Origin: Cyanodermella asteris
Lineage: Eukaryota; Ascomycota; Lecanoromycetes; Ostropales; Stictidaceae
Length of the DNA: 64,000 bases
Assembly: GCA_900618795.1 (NCBI GenBank)
Contig: UYJD01000009.1
Coordinates: forward strand, 186,001-250,000
Direction of reading: 5' to 3'
Made by a program: the position numbers and the translations under genes
Part shown: positions 1 through 10,407 of the stretch, piece by piece
How positions within the stretch are numbered: position 1 is the stretch's first letter
Layout: every line of letters starts with the position of its first letter
Notes under the pieces: generated by a model
Told to the model about the DNA's origin: nothing
The model's database searches: none
Seen by the model: the letters and a program-made list of their open reading frames with translations, nothing else

Positions 1-469
1 GTCGTCCGCCTTTTCGCCACAGTCACCACCTCGTCGCCCTTCGCTGTGCCCTTAGCTCTTCCTCTTCGCCCGCCCCAGTCACTCTCTTCCACTTTCGCAG
101 GGATACCTGCAGCGGCCACGAAGCGTCATCATCCTGTGACCGGCATTGCCATCCCTGTCCAGCCTGCTGAACAATACACCACACAGACACCTGTCGGCTA
201 TCGACAATTCCCTTCTCTCTTCCATTCTGGCATCGTCAACCACCCTGTTGGTCCGTCATTCGCGGTCATAATGGGAGGGGCCGCGCCATAGAATCCACCT
301 TCTTTCCACACACGACTCGAGTTCGGCTGCGACGCAACCACGACCTTTCGTCGCATAATCCCGCATTCGGCCCTGCAATCGCTCAGCCTGGCGCTGCTGC
401 TCGATAGTTGACGAACTTTACGATCACTTTTGATACCCCCTTCCCGGCTCGTTGTCGTCCAATCTCATC
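1..469. other. Intergenic/5' leader of the flippase gene
   Basis: No convincing coding region. The stretch is pyrimidine-rich, with many CTC/TTC runs, as is usual for promoters and leaders of fungal housekeeping genes. It probably holds the core promoter and 5' UTR of the P4-ATPase gene that starts at 470. Short open frames here have no recognisable content. Confidence 0.6.
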
Positions 470-3400
470 ATGGTCGACTTTCAGAACACCACCAGCGCTC
501 ACAATAACGGCGAGGCAAACGATGACCCCTCTACAAAGTCCGTCAAGCGCGCCCGCTGGGCAACGCAACGTGTCAAGAGCACGAAAGGCGATGCTAAGCG
601 CAAGTCGATCCTCGGTCGTTTGAACAGGGCTACAAGCAAAAGGGTATCTAGCGGGTCGTCGGGACGAGAAAAGCGTCATTCGGCTGGTACACACACGACA
701 GATGGTGAACTAGAAAAGCTGGAAGATATCGAAGAGGAACAGCCCGAACAAGCCAGAACGATCTTCTTCAACCGACCTTTGCCCGACTCTGCCAAAGACG
801 AAGAAGGCCACCCGTTGCAGCATTTCAAGCGAAATAAGATCCGGACCGCGAAATACACACCGTTGAGTTTTGTGCCCAAAAACTTGTATCTCCAGTTCCA
901 GAACATTGCCAACCTTTACTTTCTGTTTACCATCATTTTAACCGTAAGTCGACCTGCCTGCTCCCGATGATAATGTGGCTGACAGACGCAGTTCTTCGAC
1001 ATCTTTGGTGCCGCAAATCCCGGTCTCAACGCAGTTCCTCTTATCGTCATTGTTGTGGTCACAGCTATCAAAGATGGAATCGAAGATTGGAGGCGGACCA
1101 TGCTCGACAATGAGCTCAACAACTCGCCGGTTCACAGGCTCGTCGATTGGGTCAATGTCAATGCCGCCGGCGACAAGATCGGTCCGTGGCGACGCTTCAA
1201 GAAGGCCTGCTCGCATGGAATCGCCAACTTGTGGCGCTCAATGAACAAAAAGAAGCTTGCGGAAGGCATCGAAGGTCCCGGTCAGGTATACGCCGAACGT
1301 GCTTTAGGTGGACGTCCCTCAATGGCACGACGATCCATCGAGACTCAGCGCAACTCTTTCGCACCACCGCGCGGTCGCGAGGGTGACATGGAAATGACGC
1401 CCGGCCATCGGCGCACGGATACCGAGATCTCGTACGAGGAAAACACTGCCGACGCGATAGGCGTTGCCGTGACCGACAGACCTAGCGATGAAGACAAGAA
1501 AGGCAGCCTCATCAATCCCCTGAAAGAGTCACAGAACAAGGCCCGTTTTGTCAAAGATTACTGGAAGAGCGTTCAGGTTGGCGATTTCGTGCGTATTTAT
1601 AACGACGACCAGATCCCCGCAGACGTGGTCGTTCTTGCCACCTCCGAGCCGGATGGAGGCTGTTACGTCGAGACCAAGAACTTGGATGGCGAAACGAACC
1701 TCAAAGTTCGCCAATCGCTGAATTGCGGCCGTCAAATCCGCCACGCTCGGGATTGTGAGAGAACCGACTTCACCATTGAAAGTGAGCCGCCTCATGCCAA
1801 TCTATATGCCTTCAGCGGAGTCGCAAAATGGACACAGCGAAGCCCAAAGAACCCACATGCGCCAGGCAGGGAGATGGCCGAGCCCATCGGCATCAATAAC
1901 CTCCTTCTACGTGGATGCAATCTGCGAAACACGGAATGGGTCCTTGCAGTTGTCGTCTTCACTGGCGAGGAGACCAAGATCATGTTGAATGCCGGTATCA
2001 CGCCATCCAAGCGATCACGCATCGCCCGTGAGCTCAACTGGAACGTCATTTACAATTTCACCATCCTTTTGATAATGTGCTTGGTCTCTGCCATCGTCAA
2101 CGGTGTCGCCTGGGCCAATGAAACAAGATCGCAAGCTTACTTCGAATACGGCTCTATCGGTGGCACGCCGGGTATCACGGGATTCATCACTTTCTGGACG
2201 GTCCTCATTCTTTTCCAGAACTTGGTGCCCATTTCCCTGTACATCTCGCTGGAAATCATCAAGACTTGTCAGGCATTCTTCATCTACAGCGACGTTGACA
2301 TGTACTACGAAAAGCTCGACTATCCCTGTACGCCAAAATCCTGGAACATTTCCGATGACCTTGGACAGATCGAGTATATCTTCTCCGACAAGACCGGAAC
2401 GTTGACGCAGAACGTCATGGAGTTCAAAAAATGTACTGTCAATGGCGTTCCATACGGCGAGGCATACACTGAGGCTCTGGCTGGCATGCAGAAGAGACAG
2501 GGTATCGACACAGACGCCGAGGGAGCAAAGGCGTGCAAGCAAATCGCAATTGACAAGGTTAAGATGTTGGCAGATCTGCGAGAACTGAACGACAATCCCT
2601 ACCTCGTTGATGACGAGCTCACCTTTGTCGCACCGGACTTCGTGAACGATATGACTGGCGAATCGGGCGAGGAGCAGAAAGCGGCCAACATTCACTTTAT
2701 GCTGACACTTGCTCTCTGCCACACTGTTATAACCGAACGGACTCCGGGCAATCCGCCTAGGATCGAGATTAAGGCACAATCTCCCGACGAGGCCGCGCTC
2801 GTGGCCACCGCCAAGGACTGCGGATTCACCTTCCTTGGTCGACAAAACGATATGCTTGTGCTCAACTGCCTTGGCGAAGAACGGGAATACGAAGTGCTCA
2901 ACATCCTCGAGTTCAACTCTTCGCGAAAGCGCATGTCTGCTATCATCAGAATGCCGGATGGCAAGATCATTCTCTTCTGCAAAGGTGCTGACAGCATCAT
3001 CTACAGCCGTCTCAAGAAGGGACTGCAAACCGAGCTGCGTCAGAGCACAGCCGAGCATCTCGAGGTCTTCGCGCGTGAAGGTCTCCGTACCTTGTGTGTC
3101 GCTCAGAGAGAGTTGAATGAGACCGAATACCGTGAGTGGAACGAGGAACACAAGATTGCCGCCTCTGCGGTGGAGAACCGTGAAGAGAAACTTGAGGAAG
3201 TCAGCGACAAGATTGAGCGCGAGCTCATGCTAATTGGCGGCACTGCCATTGAGGACAGGCTTCAGGACGGTGTGCCAGACACAATCGCTCTACTCGCGGA
3301 TGCCGGTATCAAGCTGTGGGTCCTGACTGGGGACAAGGTTGAAACTGCCATCAACATCGGCTTTTCTTGCAACCTGCTTGGAAACGACATGGAACTGATC

Positions 3401-5080
3401 AACCTGAAGCCCGAGGAAAACACCATCGAGTCGGCAGAACAAGAGCTCGATAAGCGTCTAGCAATTTTCGACAAGACAGGCTCTGACGAGGAGCTGAAGG
3501 CGGCCATGAAGGATCACTCTGCACCTGGACCTAAGCATGCTCTCGTCATAGATGGCGACGCACTGAAGCTCGTTCTCGATGAATCTCTTAAGCAGAAATT
3601 CCTCATCTTGTGCAAAGAGTGCAAGGCCGTTCTTTGCTGCCGTGTCAGCCCTGCCCAGAAGGCTGCGGTCGTGGCCATGGTCAAACGTGGTCTGGACGTC
3701 ATGACACTTTCTATTGGAGACGGGGCCAACGATGTTGCCATGATCCAGGAGGCAGACATTGGCGTTGGTATCGCGGGTGAAGAAGGTCGACAAGCTGTCA
3801 TGTCGTCAGACTACGCCATCGGTCAATTCCGATACCTCCAGCGTCTCGTGCTGGTCCATGGTCGCTGGTCGTACAGACGCCTTGCTGAAACCATCGCCAA
3901 CTTCTTCTACAAGAATATGGTGTGGACCTTTTGTTTGTTCTGGTACCAGATATACCAAGATTTCGACGGTGCCTACCTGTTTGACTACACCTACATCTTG
4001 CTTTACAACCTCGCCTTCACATCACTACCAATCATCTTCATGGGTATTTTGGACCAAGACGTCAGCGATCGCGTTTCGCTTGCGGTCCCTCAACTCTACC
4101 GACGCGGCATTGAACGAAAAGAATGGACACAGGCCAAATTCTGGATCCACATGGCCGATGGTATCTACCAGTCCGTCGTTACCTTCTGGATGGTTTATTT
4201 GCTCTTCGACAGTGTCTTCGTTACGCACCAGGGCAACAACATCAACGATCGCGAGAGAATTGGTGTCTATGTTGCATTCGTCGTTGTCATCGTCAACAAC
4301 ATGTACATTCTCATGAACACTTACCGGTGGGATTGGCTCATGGGCATTCTCGTCAGTTTTTCCATTCTGCTCATCTTTGCATGGACCGGCATCTACACTC
4401 AATTCACTGCTTCGGGCCCGACTCTTTACCACTCTGCACAACAGATCCTCGGACAAGTCACTTTCTGGGCCAGCATTGTGCTTATTTCGGCGATTTGTAT
4501 GTTGCCGCGTTTCGCAGCCAAGTGTATCCAGAAGGTGTACTTCCCATACGATGTCGACATTGTCCGCGAGTGGGTGCAGCAAGGCAAGTTCAGGCATTTG
4601 GAGGAGGCTCAAGAGGCCGATGCCGCCTCCGAGGATTCTGCAGATGTATCTTCAACATCAGGCGTGTCTGCTTTGAAACAGCAAGCCACCAACGAACCCG
4701 GCACGATTGCCGATCGCGTCCCCAACGACCGATATGACGAGTCGCGACCAATCTACCCACCCAGCATTGCAGCCACGACCACCACCGCTGGGCAGCATAA
4801 GAGCCAAAATGGTAGCGACGGCACTGACTACACCAACCACGCCAGCGAACGTCGTGTTAGCCTCGGACGATCACCGCTTGACAACCGGCTCAGCGGCGAG
4901 AGACCACGACCGAGCTTCGACCGCTTGCGGTCGAGCATGGATGTTATGCGTCCTAGCTTCGAGGAGAGTGGACATATCACCAGCGCTGCGAGCTTGGTGC
5001 GGACACACAGTGGAGATCAGACACCAACGTTACGAGGTTTCGACTACAGCAGACAAAGAGGCCCGAGCCCATTGAGATAG
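470..5080 (+). CDS. DNF1: P4-type ATPase, phospholipid flippase (Dnf1/Dnf2-like)
   Basis: Exons 470..943 and 992..5080 give about 1520 residues, close to yeast Dnf1 (1571). Known family role: with a Cdc50-type partner it moves phosphatidylcholine/ethanolamine analogues from the outer to the cytosolic leaflet of plasma membrane and endosomes, supporting polarity and vesicle traffic. Seen: N-terminal flippase region (NIANLYF, NPGLNAVPL), the actuator loop LDGETNLK near residue 389, the phosphorylation motif DKTGTLTQN with Asp near 624, KGADSII in the nucleotide-binding domain, LTGDKVETA, and GDGANDVAMIQ near 1067, followed by about six C-terminal membrane segments and a Ser/Arg-rich tail. ATG 470 is chosen because the upstream in-frame codon is only a TTG. 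The intron could also end six bases earlier (adding Thr-Gln), but alignment to Dnf1 spacing favours 991. The tail (GHxPSFD-like and RS-rich) may be phosphorylated. Confidence 0.95.
944..991 (+). other. Intron 1 of the flippase gene
   Basis: A 48-nt intron with donor GTAAGT and acceptor GCAG. A GGCTGAC-like branch sequence lies near the 3' end. Removing it joins the ILT and FFDIFG codons in frame, reproducing the spacing of the first membrane hairpin in Dnf1 proteins. Confidence 0.88.
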
Positions 5081-7092
5081 GTTCGAACCTTGAGGCGTCG
5101 CCGATACAGCAGGCTTGAAAGCGTTGACAGTCAAGACAGTTTCGAGGACAGAGGACACCGCAGCGCCTACCAGAGGTCTTCGAGATGAGGAATCAAAGGA
5201 CCAGCACGTAACGACAGCAGATGAGAAGGAATATTGTACATAAAAAAGCATCGTATGGATGGGAGGATTGTCTGAATTCGCGTCGTCTGATACACTCTGG
5301 TGTTACTATAGAGAGGGGCAGTGTGGGCACCGAAAGTGAAACCCTCTCCACGCGATGTCCTCAACGCCTTTGTGCCGGACCGCCACCATCTTGATATTGG
5401 AGTTGGACTTTGTTTTGATTGTATTATTCTTTTTGGCTTGTATGTATCAAGATGCGATGTTATGCTACGGCTGTTTGGTATGGAGCCCGCTTCCTGTGCT
5501 GGCCTGGTCAAATGCGGACGTGGAGGAGTACTACAACGAGGATGGAGAAGATGGAGGACTGCAAGAAGCACAAGAGGTCATCACCTCAGCACCGCTCTTC
5601 GCGATAAACTACACAAAAGACAACACAACCGTCACATTTCCTTGCAGTACGATTGGGCTGGCTAGACGCGGCTCAGATCGTTGAAACGGACGAGTGGACC
5701 GACCAAAGACAGGAGGAATTTGAAGCAGACTTGTTGCCGTAAAGGCACGGCGCGAACGGAAAGGGTCATCGATTTCACATGCGCATAGCGAGCGTTGTTT
5801 TCCTGTTTTTTGTTTCCTCCACATTACCTGAGTTTGAGCTTGAAATTACAAGCGAATGAAATGAAAAAAAGTCCAAAATGGGTTCACGTGTCTGTCGTGA
5901 CTTGTGCGTCCAGCATTACCACATCTATCTATGAGTGTGTCATAAGCTTGAATCACCAATTCTCTTGATGGTCACGTGGTGAGAATTCCCTTTTCAATCA
6001 GCTCTGGGTCATCTTCGTTGTCTTGCAAATTCACCGTGTTGGCGACTCACACGGTCTGAAAATAGCTTGGCCCGTACACTGCTTTTGCGCTTGCGATCTC
6101 ATTCTGCGCCTCAAAGGCTACTGTTTACAATCGGTCTGGGTAGTTGTAATTGCCGTTCCCTCACTCTGCGTCGGCTTTCATTCCACCTTGACCTTCGACC
6201 ACGAATACGCACTGACTTGCGGATATTCCTCCGTCCAACTGTCAACAGACTGTGCTTTTTTGATCACGCCCGACGCGCCGGCTTTGGCAAATGCCTTCGA
6301 CCCTGATCGCTTAGGCTTCATCCTCTTCGGCTTCTGTCGCTGGTTTACTCGAACGGTGTAATGGGAATCACGGTGTGCTCTAGGTCCTACCATCATAAGT
6401 GGGGAATCAAGACCGCGGCACTCAGTTAGCACAAACAGAAAGGAAAAGGACCAAGCAACAGCTGGCAAAAGAGTCAATTCATGTCTGTGTGTGTATCTAT
6501 CGCGCTGACTCCCTAGAGGAGAAAGAGAATAAAAGGGTAAGAAACCCGTGCGGGGTGAGTCAGCACGCCAAGCTAGAATCTACCCGAAAAGGGCAATATG
6601 CTAGTGAGGGCTTGCAATCACCACGACAGGCTCAATAGATGTGTGGCGTGTGTTGCGGCCTACATTCGAAGTCACGTGAAGCAGATTGCTTAATTCCTCA
6701 AGTCGTGGCCTTCAAGTCACGATGGCGACCGCGAAGAATACAGTGCGAGTATCAAGACTGAACACTGCCATCAAACGACGATATGAGTTCACTCCCTGAA
6801 GGCACTGGTACCCTGAGCATAGAGGATGCTTCACCCGTGCCAATTCATGCCCATCGTATACCTTGTGTTGAGTAGGTGAACTGCCGAGAAATTATTTCAA
6901 TGACGATAACTCGCGCGCTTCATCTTTGCGCAACTTTTGCGTCGAGACCGATTGTTCGTCCTGGAAAGACTCAGCTATGAGAACACGTACAGGGCAAGCT
7001 TGCTTATTCCCCTTTTCCGCACCACGTCTTCCCACTTGGTCTGTCCGCCTCCACCACAGCAACTGATTCGACAGTCTCCTGTCGACTCCAGC
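5081..7092. other. Gene-free stretch
   Basis: About 2 kb without a supportable gene. The first several hundred bases are probably the 3' UTR of the flippase; an A-rich run near 5860-5875 could contribute to 3' end formation. Open frames up to about 115 codons occur on both strands but show no domain, no spliced continuation and no codon bias, so I treat them as chance. Confidence 0.5.
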
Positions 7093-7249
7093 ATGGTCAA
7101 ATATGATTGGGTTGGACAGTTTGCTGATCTGAAGGTCGTTGATCCGGCCGAAGAGAGTAGCACTGAACCAATTGTCAATATCAAGCCCATTACAGGGAAG
7201 CGCAACGCTTTGAGCGAAAAAGAAATGGGACACGTGCAAACGCCAGACC

Positions 7250-9130
7250 ATGTGTTCGGCCTCACGAGAAGGTCAAAGACTGGAATATCTGCGCGAACGC
7301 CTCCGTGGATGGTCAATTCCCCTTGAGATTGCTCGGATGGTATGCAACTACGTTGATACCCAGCAAAGCCGGCCGGACGGCCCAGTTGACCAGCTTCGAA
7401 GCCCAGAGCACATTAAAAGGTTGAAAAACCTCCGCCTCACGAGTCGTTCCTTCGCTACGGCTGGAGGCGAGGTACTTTTCAAACGACTCGATTTCAGTTT
7501 CGTTCGGTCAGAAATCTGCAGACGCACTATACATCCGCCAACCGACAATGCAGGCCGACACGGAACGGATCTGAATTGCAACTATTGCTATCAGGCTCCG
7601 ACAAGGATGATCTCCCTTGCCGCAAGCGCTTTTGTCTCACAGGTGCAAGAAATTTGTTTCAAGATCAACTTGGACCTCCATCAAGAGCCCCTGCTGTACT
7701 ACGGCCAAAAGCTTCCCTCCCTCAAACATCTTGACCAGTTTGTTGGTATCAAGGTAGTCCGCATCATCATACAGGACTCCAACGAGAAGATAACAACCGA
7801 CCAGCCAATTCCCGAAGCCAATAACCTCGACATGTGGATCACGATCATTGAAACCGTTACCAAACGATTGAAGAACTTGGAAAGAATCGATCTGAGCTAT
7901 CCCGGGTTCCACGAATCACGCGTTGCATACCTCCCCGCTCTTCAAAACGTCGGCAGTATTCGCCAGCTAATTCGTAGCGCATCGACGAGAATTGTTGTTC
8001 CACAACCAAAAGACCTACGTGAAAACAATCGAGATGGTCAGGTTCATGCACCAAAGCCACTCAACGGGACTCCCGGTCTGATGAATCTCGCGAGAAGCGT
8101 ACCCGGTATCATCGATATTCGAAATTATCCGAATCTACACTCGTTGGACCTCAAGATGCTCGAACCAAACAATGCTCTAGATGCAGGCCGCATACCCCAG
8201 AGAGTAGATTTCACCAAGTTCGTCTGCAGCGGCTTACGCAATTTGAGACTTCACTCGGTTTTGAGCGATAACATCATACAGGTCCTGCACAATTCGAGAG
8301 ACTCGTTGGAATGCCTCGAGCTGGCTCACTACTTCAGGACCTGTACGACGATCTTGCACGGGAATTCGCAGGCCACGATGTGGAGATCCATCTTCAGGTA
8401 TCTTGGACTTTGCCCCAAGATGACACACCTGAGGTTTGAAGGAGGTCGGTGGGCCAATCCCGACATGCCTCCCGGTCCCAAATGCTGGTCAGTCATCACT
8501 GCGCCGACAATGGGCATCCCAACTCTTGCGATACTGAATCTGAAGAAGATGTACTTCGATTCTGCCAGCCTCGCGAGATTGATATCGGAGAATCGCACCT
8601 CGCTACGGTACCTCACGTTGGAGGAGCGTCAGCTCAAGATCGATCCGCCTTACGACCATCTTCCCTGCGTGGCTGATGGTCATAAGCCACAAAGCACACT
8701 TACCTGGATGCCCATCTTCGAAAAGCTGAAGCTTTGTATCCATTTGAAGGCTCTGGAAGTCCTCAAGCTGCAATCACGGCTCCCAAAGGACAAAGCCTGC
8801 TGCACGAAGCTCGGCCACGAGGAATACATCTGCCTTGATCCGTCCGAGCACGTTGCGTTCGATCCACGACGCTCTGTCGATCACCTTCAGAGCATTATCC
8901 ACAGTGGATTTCCGCGTTCGGACCCTGAGCGAGAGCCTTTCCATCTGTTAGGTGAAATTGTGAGATCCGCCTACCTTGGGGGACGCGACCGCTTGACTGA
9001 AGCTGAACAGATTGAAAATATGCTTCCAAGCCAGCTCGAGCCTGGAAATGTGAATGCATATCTGGCTTCGCTCTGGCCACTCAGACACATCAGAGAGGAC
9101 TGGGCACATTATGATGAGGTTTACCCATGA
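7250..9130 (+). CDS. F-box-like/leucine-rich protein, copy A (C-terminally truncated)
   Basis: A 626-residue frame related to the gene at 10408 along its whole length. Both have an F-box-like N terminus (PLEIARMVCNYVDTQ here, PLEIARIICGYVDTQ there), then RSPE-x-I, an LRL-x-x-R-x-F segment, and many spaced leucines as in degenerate LRRs. Known F-box proteins tether substrates to SCF ubiquitin ligases, but no substrate can be inferred. Two oddities suggest decay. The stop TGA at 9128-9130 lies where copy B has TGG in YPWDPINGLR, and the frame beyond it still reads DEINGVREC for 25 codons. The N-terminal part has no good counterpart in frame; ATG 7093 in another frame begins MVKYDWVGQFADL, which resembles the start of copy B. 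The true start may therefore be upstream, through an intron I cannot place or a frameshift. Confidence 0.7.
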   Translation: MCSASREGQRLEYLRERLRGWSIPLEIARMVCNYVDTQQSRPDGPVDQLRSPEHIKRLKNLRLTSRSFATAGGEVLFKRLDFSFVRSEICRRTIHPPTDNAGRHGTDLNCNYCYQAPTRMISLAASAFVSQVQEICFKINLDLHQEPLLYYGQKLPSLKHLDQFVGIKVVRIIIQDSNEKITTDQPIPEANNLDMWITIIETVTKRLKNLERIDLSYPGFHESRVAYLPALQNVGSIRQLIRSASTRIVVPQPKDLRENNRDGQVHAPKPLNGTPGLMNLARSVPGIIDIRNYPNLHSLDLKMLEPNNALDAGRIPQRVDFTKFVCSGLRNLRLHSVLSDNIIQVLHNSRDSLECLELAHYFRTCTTILHGNSQATMWRSIFRYLGLCPKMTHLRFEGGRWANPDMPPGPKCWSVITAPTMGIPTLAILNLKKMYFDSASLARLISENRTSLRYLTLEERQLKIDPPYDHLPCVADGHKPQSTLTWMPIFEKLKLCIHLKALEVLKLQSRLPKDKACCTKLGHEEYICLDPSEHVAFDPRRSVDHLQSIIHSGFPRSDPEREPFHLLGEIVRSAYLGGRDRLTEAEQIENMLPSQLEPGNVNAYLASLWPLRHIREDWAHYDEVYP

Positions 9131-9208
9131 GACGAGATCAACGGAGTTCGGGAATGCGAGATTCTGCCATTTGATGCGCGAAACTACGCGAGAAGCTGCT
9201 CAGGATGA
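9131..9208 (+). pseudogene. Orphaned C-terminal codons of F-box-like copy A
   Basis: Directly after the TGA of copy A the same frame continues for 25 codons, beginning DEINGVREC, to a second TGA at 9206. The tandem paralogue reads WDPINGLRF at the matching place. This is best explained as the former C terminus, cut off by a TGG to TGA change. The residues further on no longer align clearly. Confidence 0.65.
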
Positions 9209-10407
9209 TGAGGGATAGGTACCATCCTCTTTTCTCGGCTATCCAGGCCGGGCGAGGGGGACGCTGTGCAGTGATAGGAAGAACGCGTCGCACAAACTTT
9301 GCCTTCTGAGGGGATAGCAGACCGATGAACACTGTATGTGCTTGTCTAACCGCTTGCAGGCTGCTGGCTGGTTAGACACAGTAGAACAGCTTCGGGACAA
9401 TTCAATATCACAATATCCCATGCTCAATTTTAGGATCATGATACTACTCGTCTGTAAATGGAGGTTCCCAGACAAATCGAGCACGGTGATATTGATTCGG
9501 TTGTATGGTTTCCAGTACGTCATCTATCGCCGGCTCAAAGTCGACGGGCTTTGTGTAGAGATATTGCAATGGTACGTGAGTATGAAGAACTGTTAAAGAC
9601 CGACTTGTAAGACGGATCTGAGTGACGAAGTTGGCTCTGGGTGAAAAGATTAGTCAGCATGAGTATAGGAGGCATCGAATCTTAGGCTGACGTCCGAAAA
9701 CGAGACCTTGATCGTATTCTCGGTCGTTACCGCACTTTGTGTTTTTCGACTATTGTATCAGACTGCTGTGGAGCTACGTGAAGGATAGTTCGTGGATGTA
9801 CTTGTGTGTGTGCTTAATGATGGTCAATATGAAATTCATTGACAGAACGCCCGGCGAACGACAATGGTCAATTGCATCCCGGCCTTGTAAAACCTGAAAC
9901 TCACTAGTCAAGTCAGCATCATGACCAAAACGTCTCTTCCACGCAGCTACACTCGTGTTTCATCTAAGTGAAGAGCAATCTCAACGCTGATGGCATCGAA
10001 CATGGTCAATCGAGCTCAAAGCGAGTCCGGTGTAGCTACAATGGCAGTGTGCGCGCGATAACAACCTGGCTACAATCTGATTAAGCAAGCGGCTGTCAAA
10101 ACGCGTCGGCGTGGAGCAACAGGCAGTCATGACTAGGATTTCTTCACAAGGCTCTGATTGACCGCTACGCGTGTGGTCAACGGTGAAGTCTGAACCGCAT
10201 TCACCTCCCGCAACTTCCACAGCGTTGAAGCTGCTAACATGTGACGCGTATCAGATCTGTCTCACAATATTTCTGTCCAGGTCTTTCACTAGACCAGTTC
10301 TTTGATTAATACTTTCTCTTCTCCCCGAAGCGCCAGAGAGCTCCTGTCGCTCATCGATCCCGCTGCAAACTTGGTCCCCACACAGAGCGCAACACTACAT
10401 TCTCACC
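9209..10407. other. Intergenic between the two F-box-like genes
   Basis: About 1.2 kb with no supportable gene. The last 100 bases before 10408 are pyrimidine-rich (TTTCTCTTCTCC near 10313), consistent with a leader for copy B. I see no repeat or mobile-element boundary that would explain the tandem duplication. Confidence 0.5.

Noticed and set aside
2015-3151. 378-codon minus-strand frame inside the flippase gene
   Set aside because: Antisense shadow of a strongly conserved P4-ATPase exon; its translation mirrors codon bias and has no domain.
5080-5092. GGTTCGAACC resembling a tRNA B box
   Set aside because: It follows the flippase stop codon and no cloverleaf, A box or anticodon arm can be drawn around it.
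5355-5684. 109-codon frame with a hydrophobic start after the flippase gene
   Set aside because: It begins with a membrane-like stretch but lies in the presumed 3' UTR, overlaps two other frames of equal length and has no homologue I recognise.
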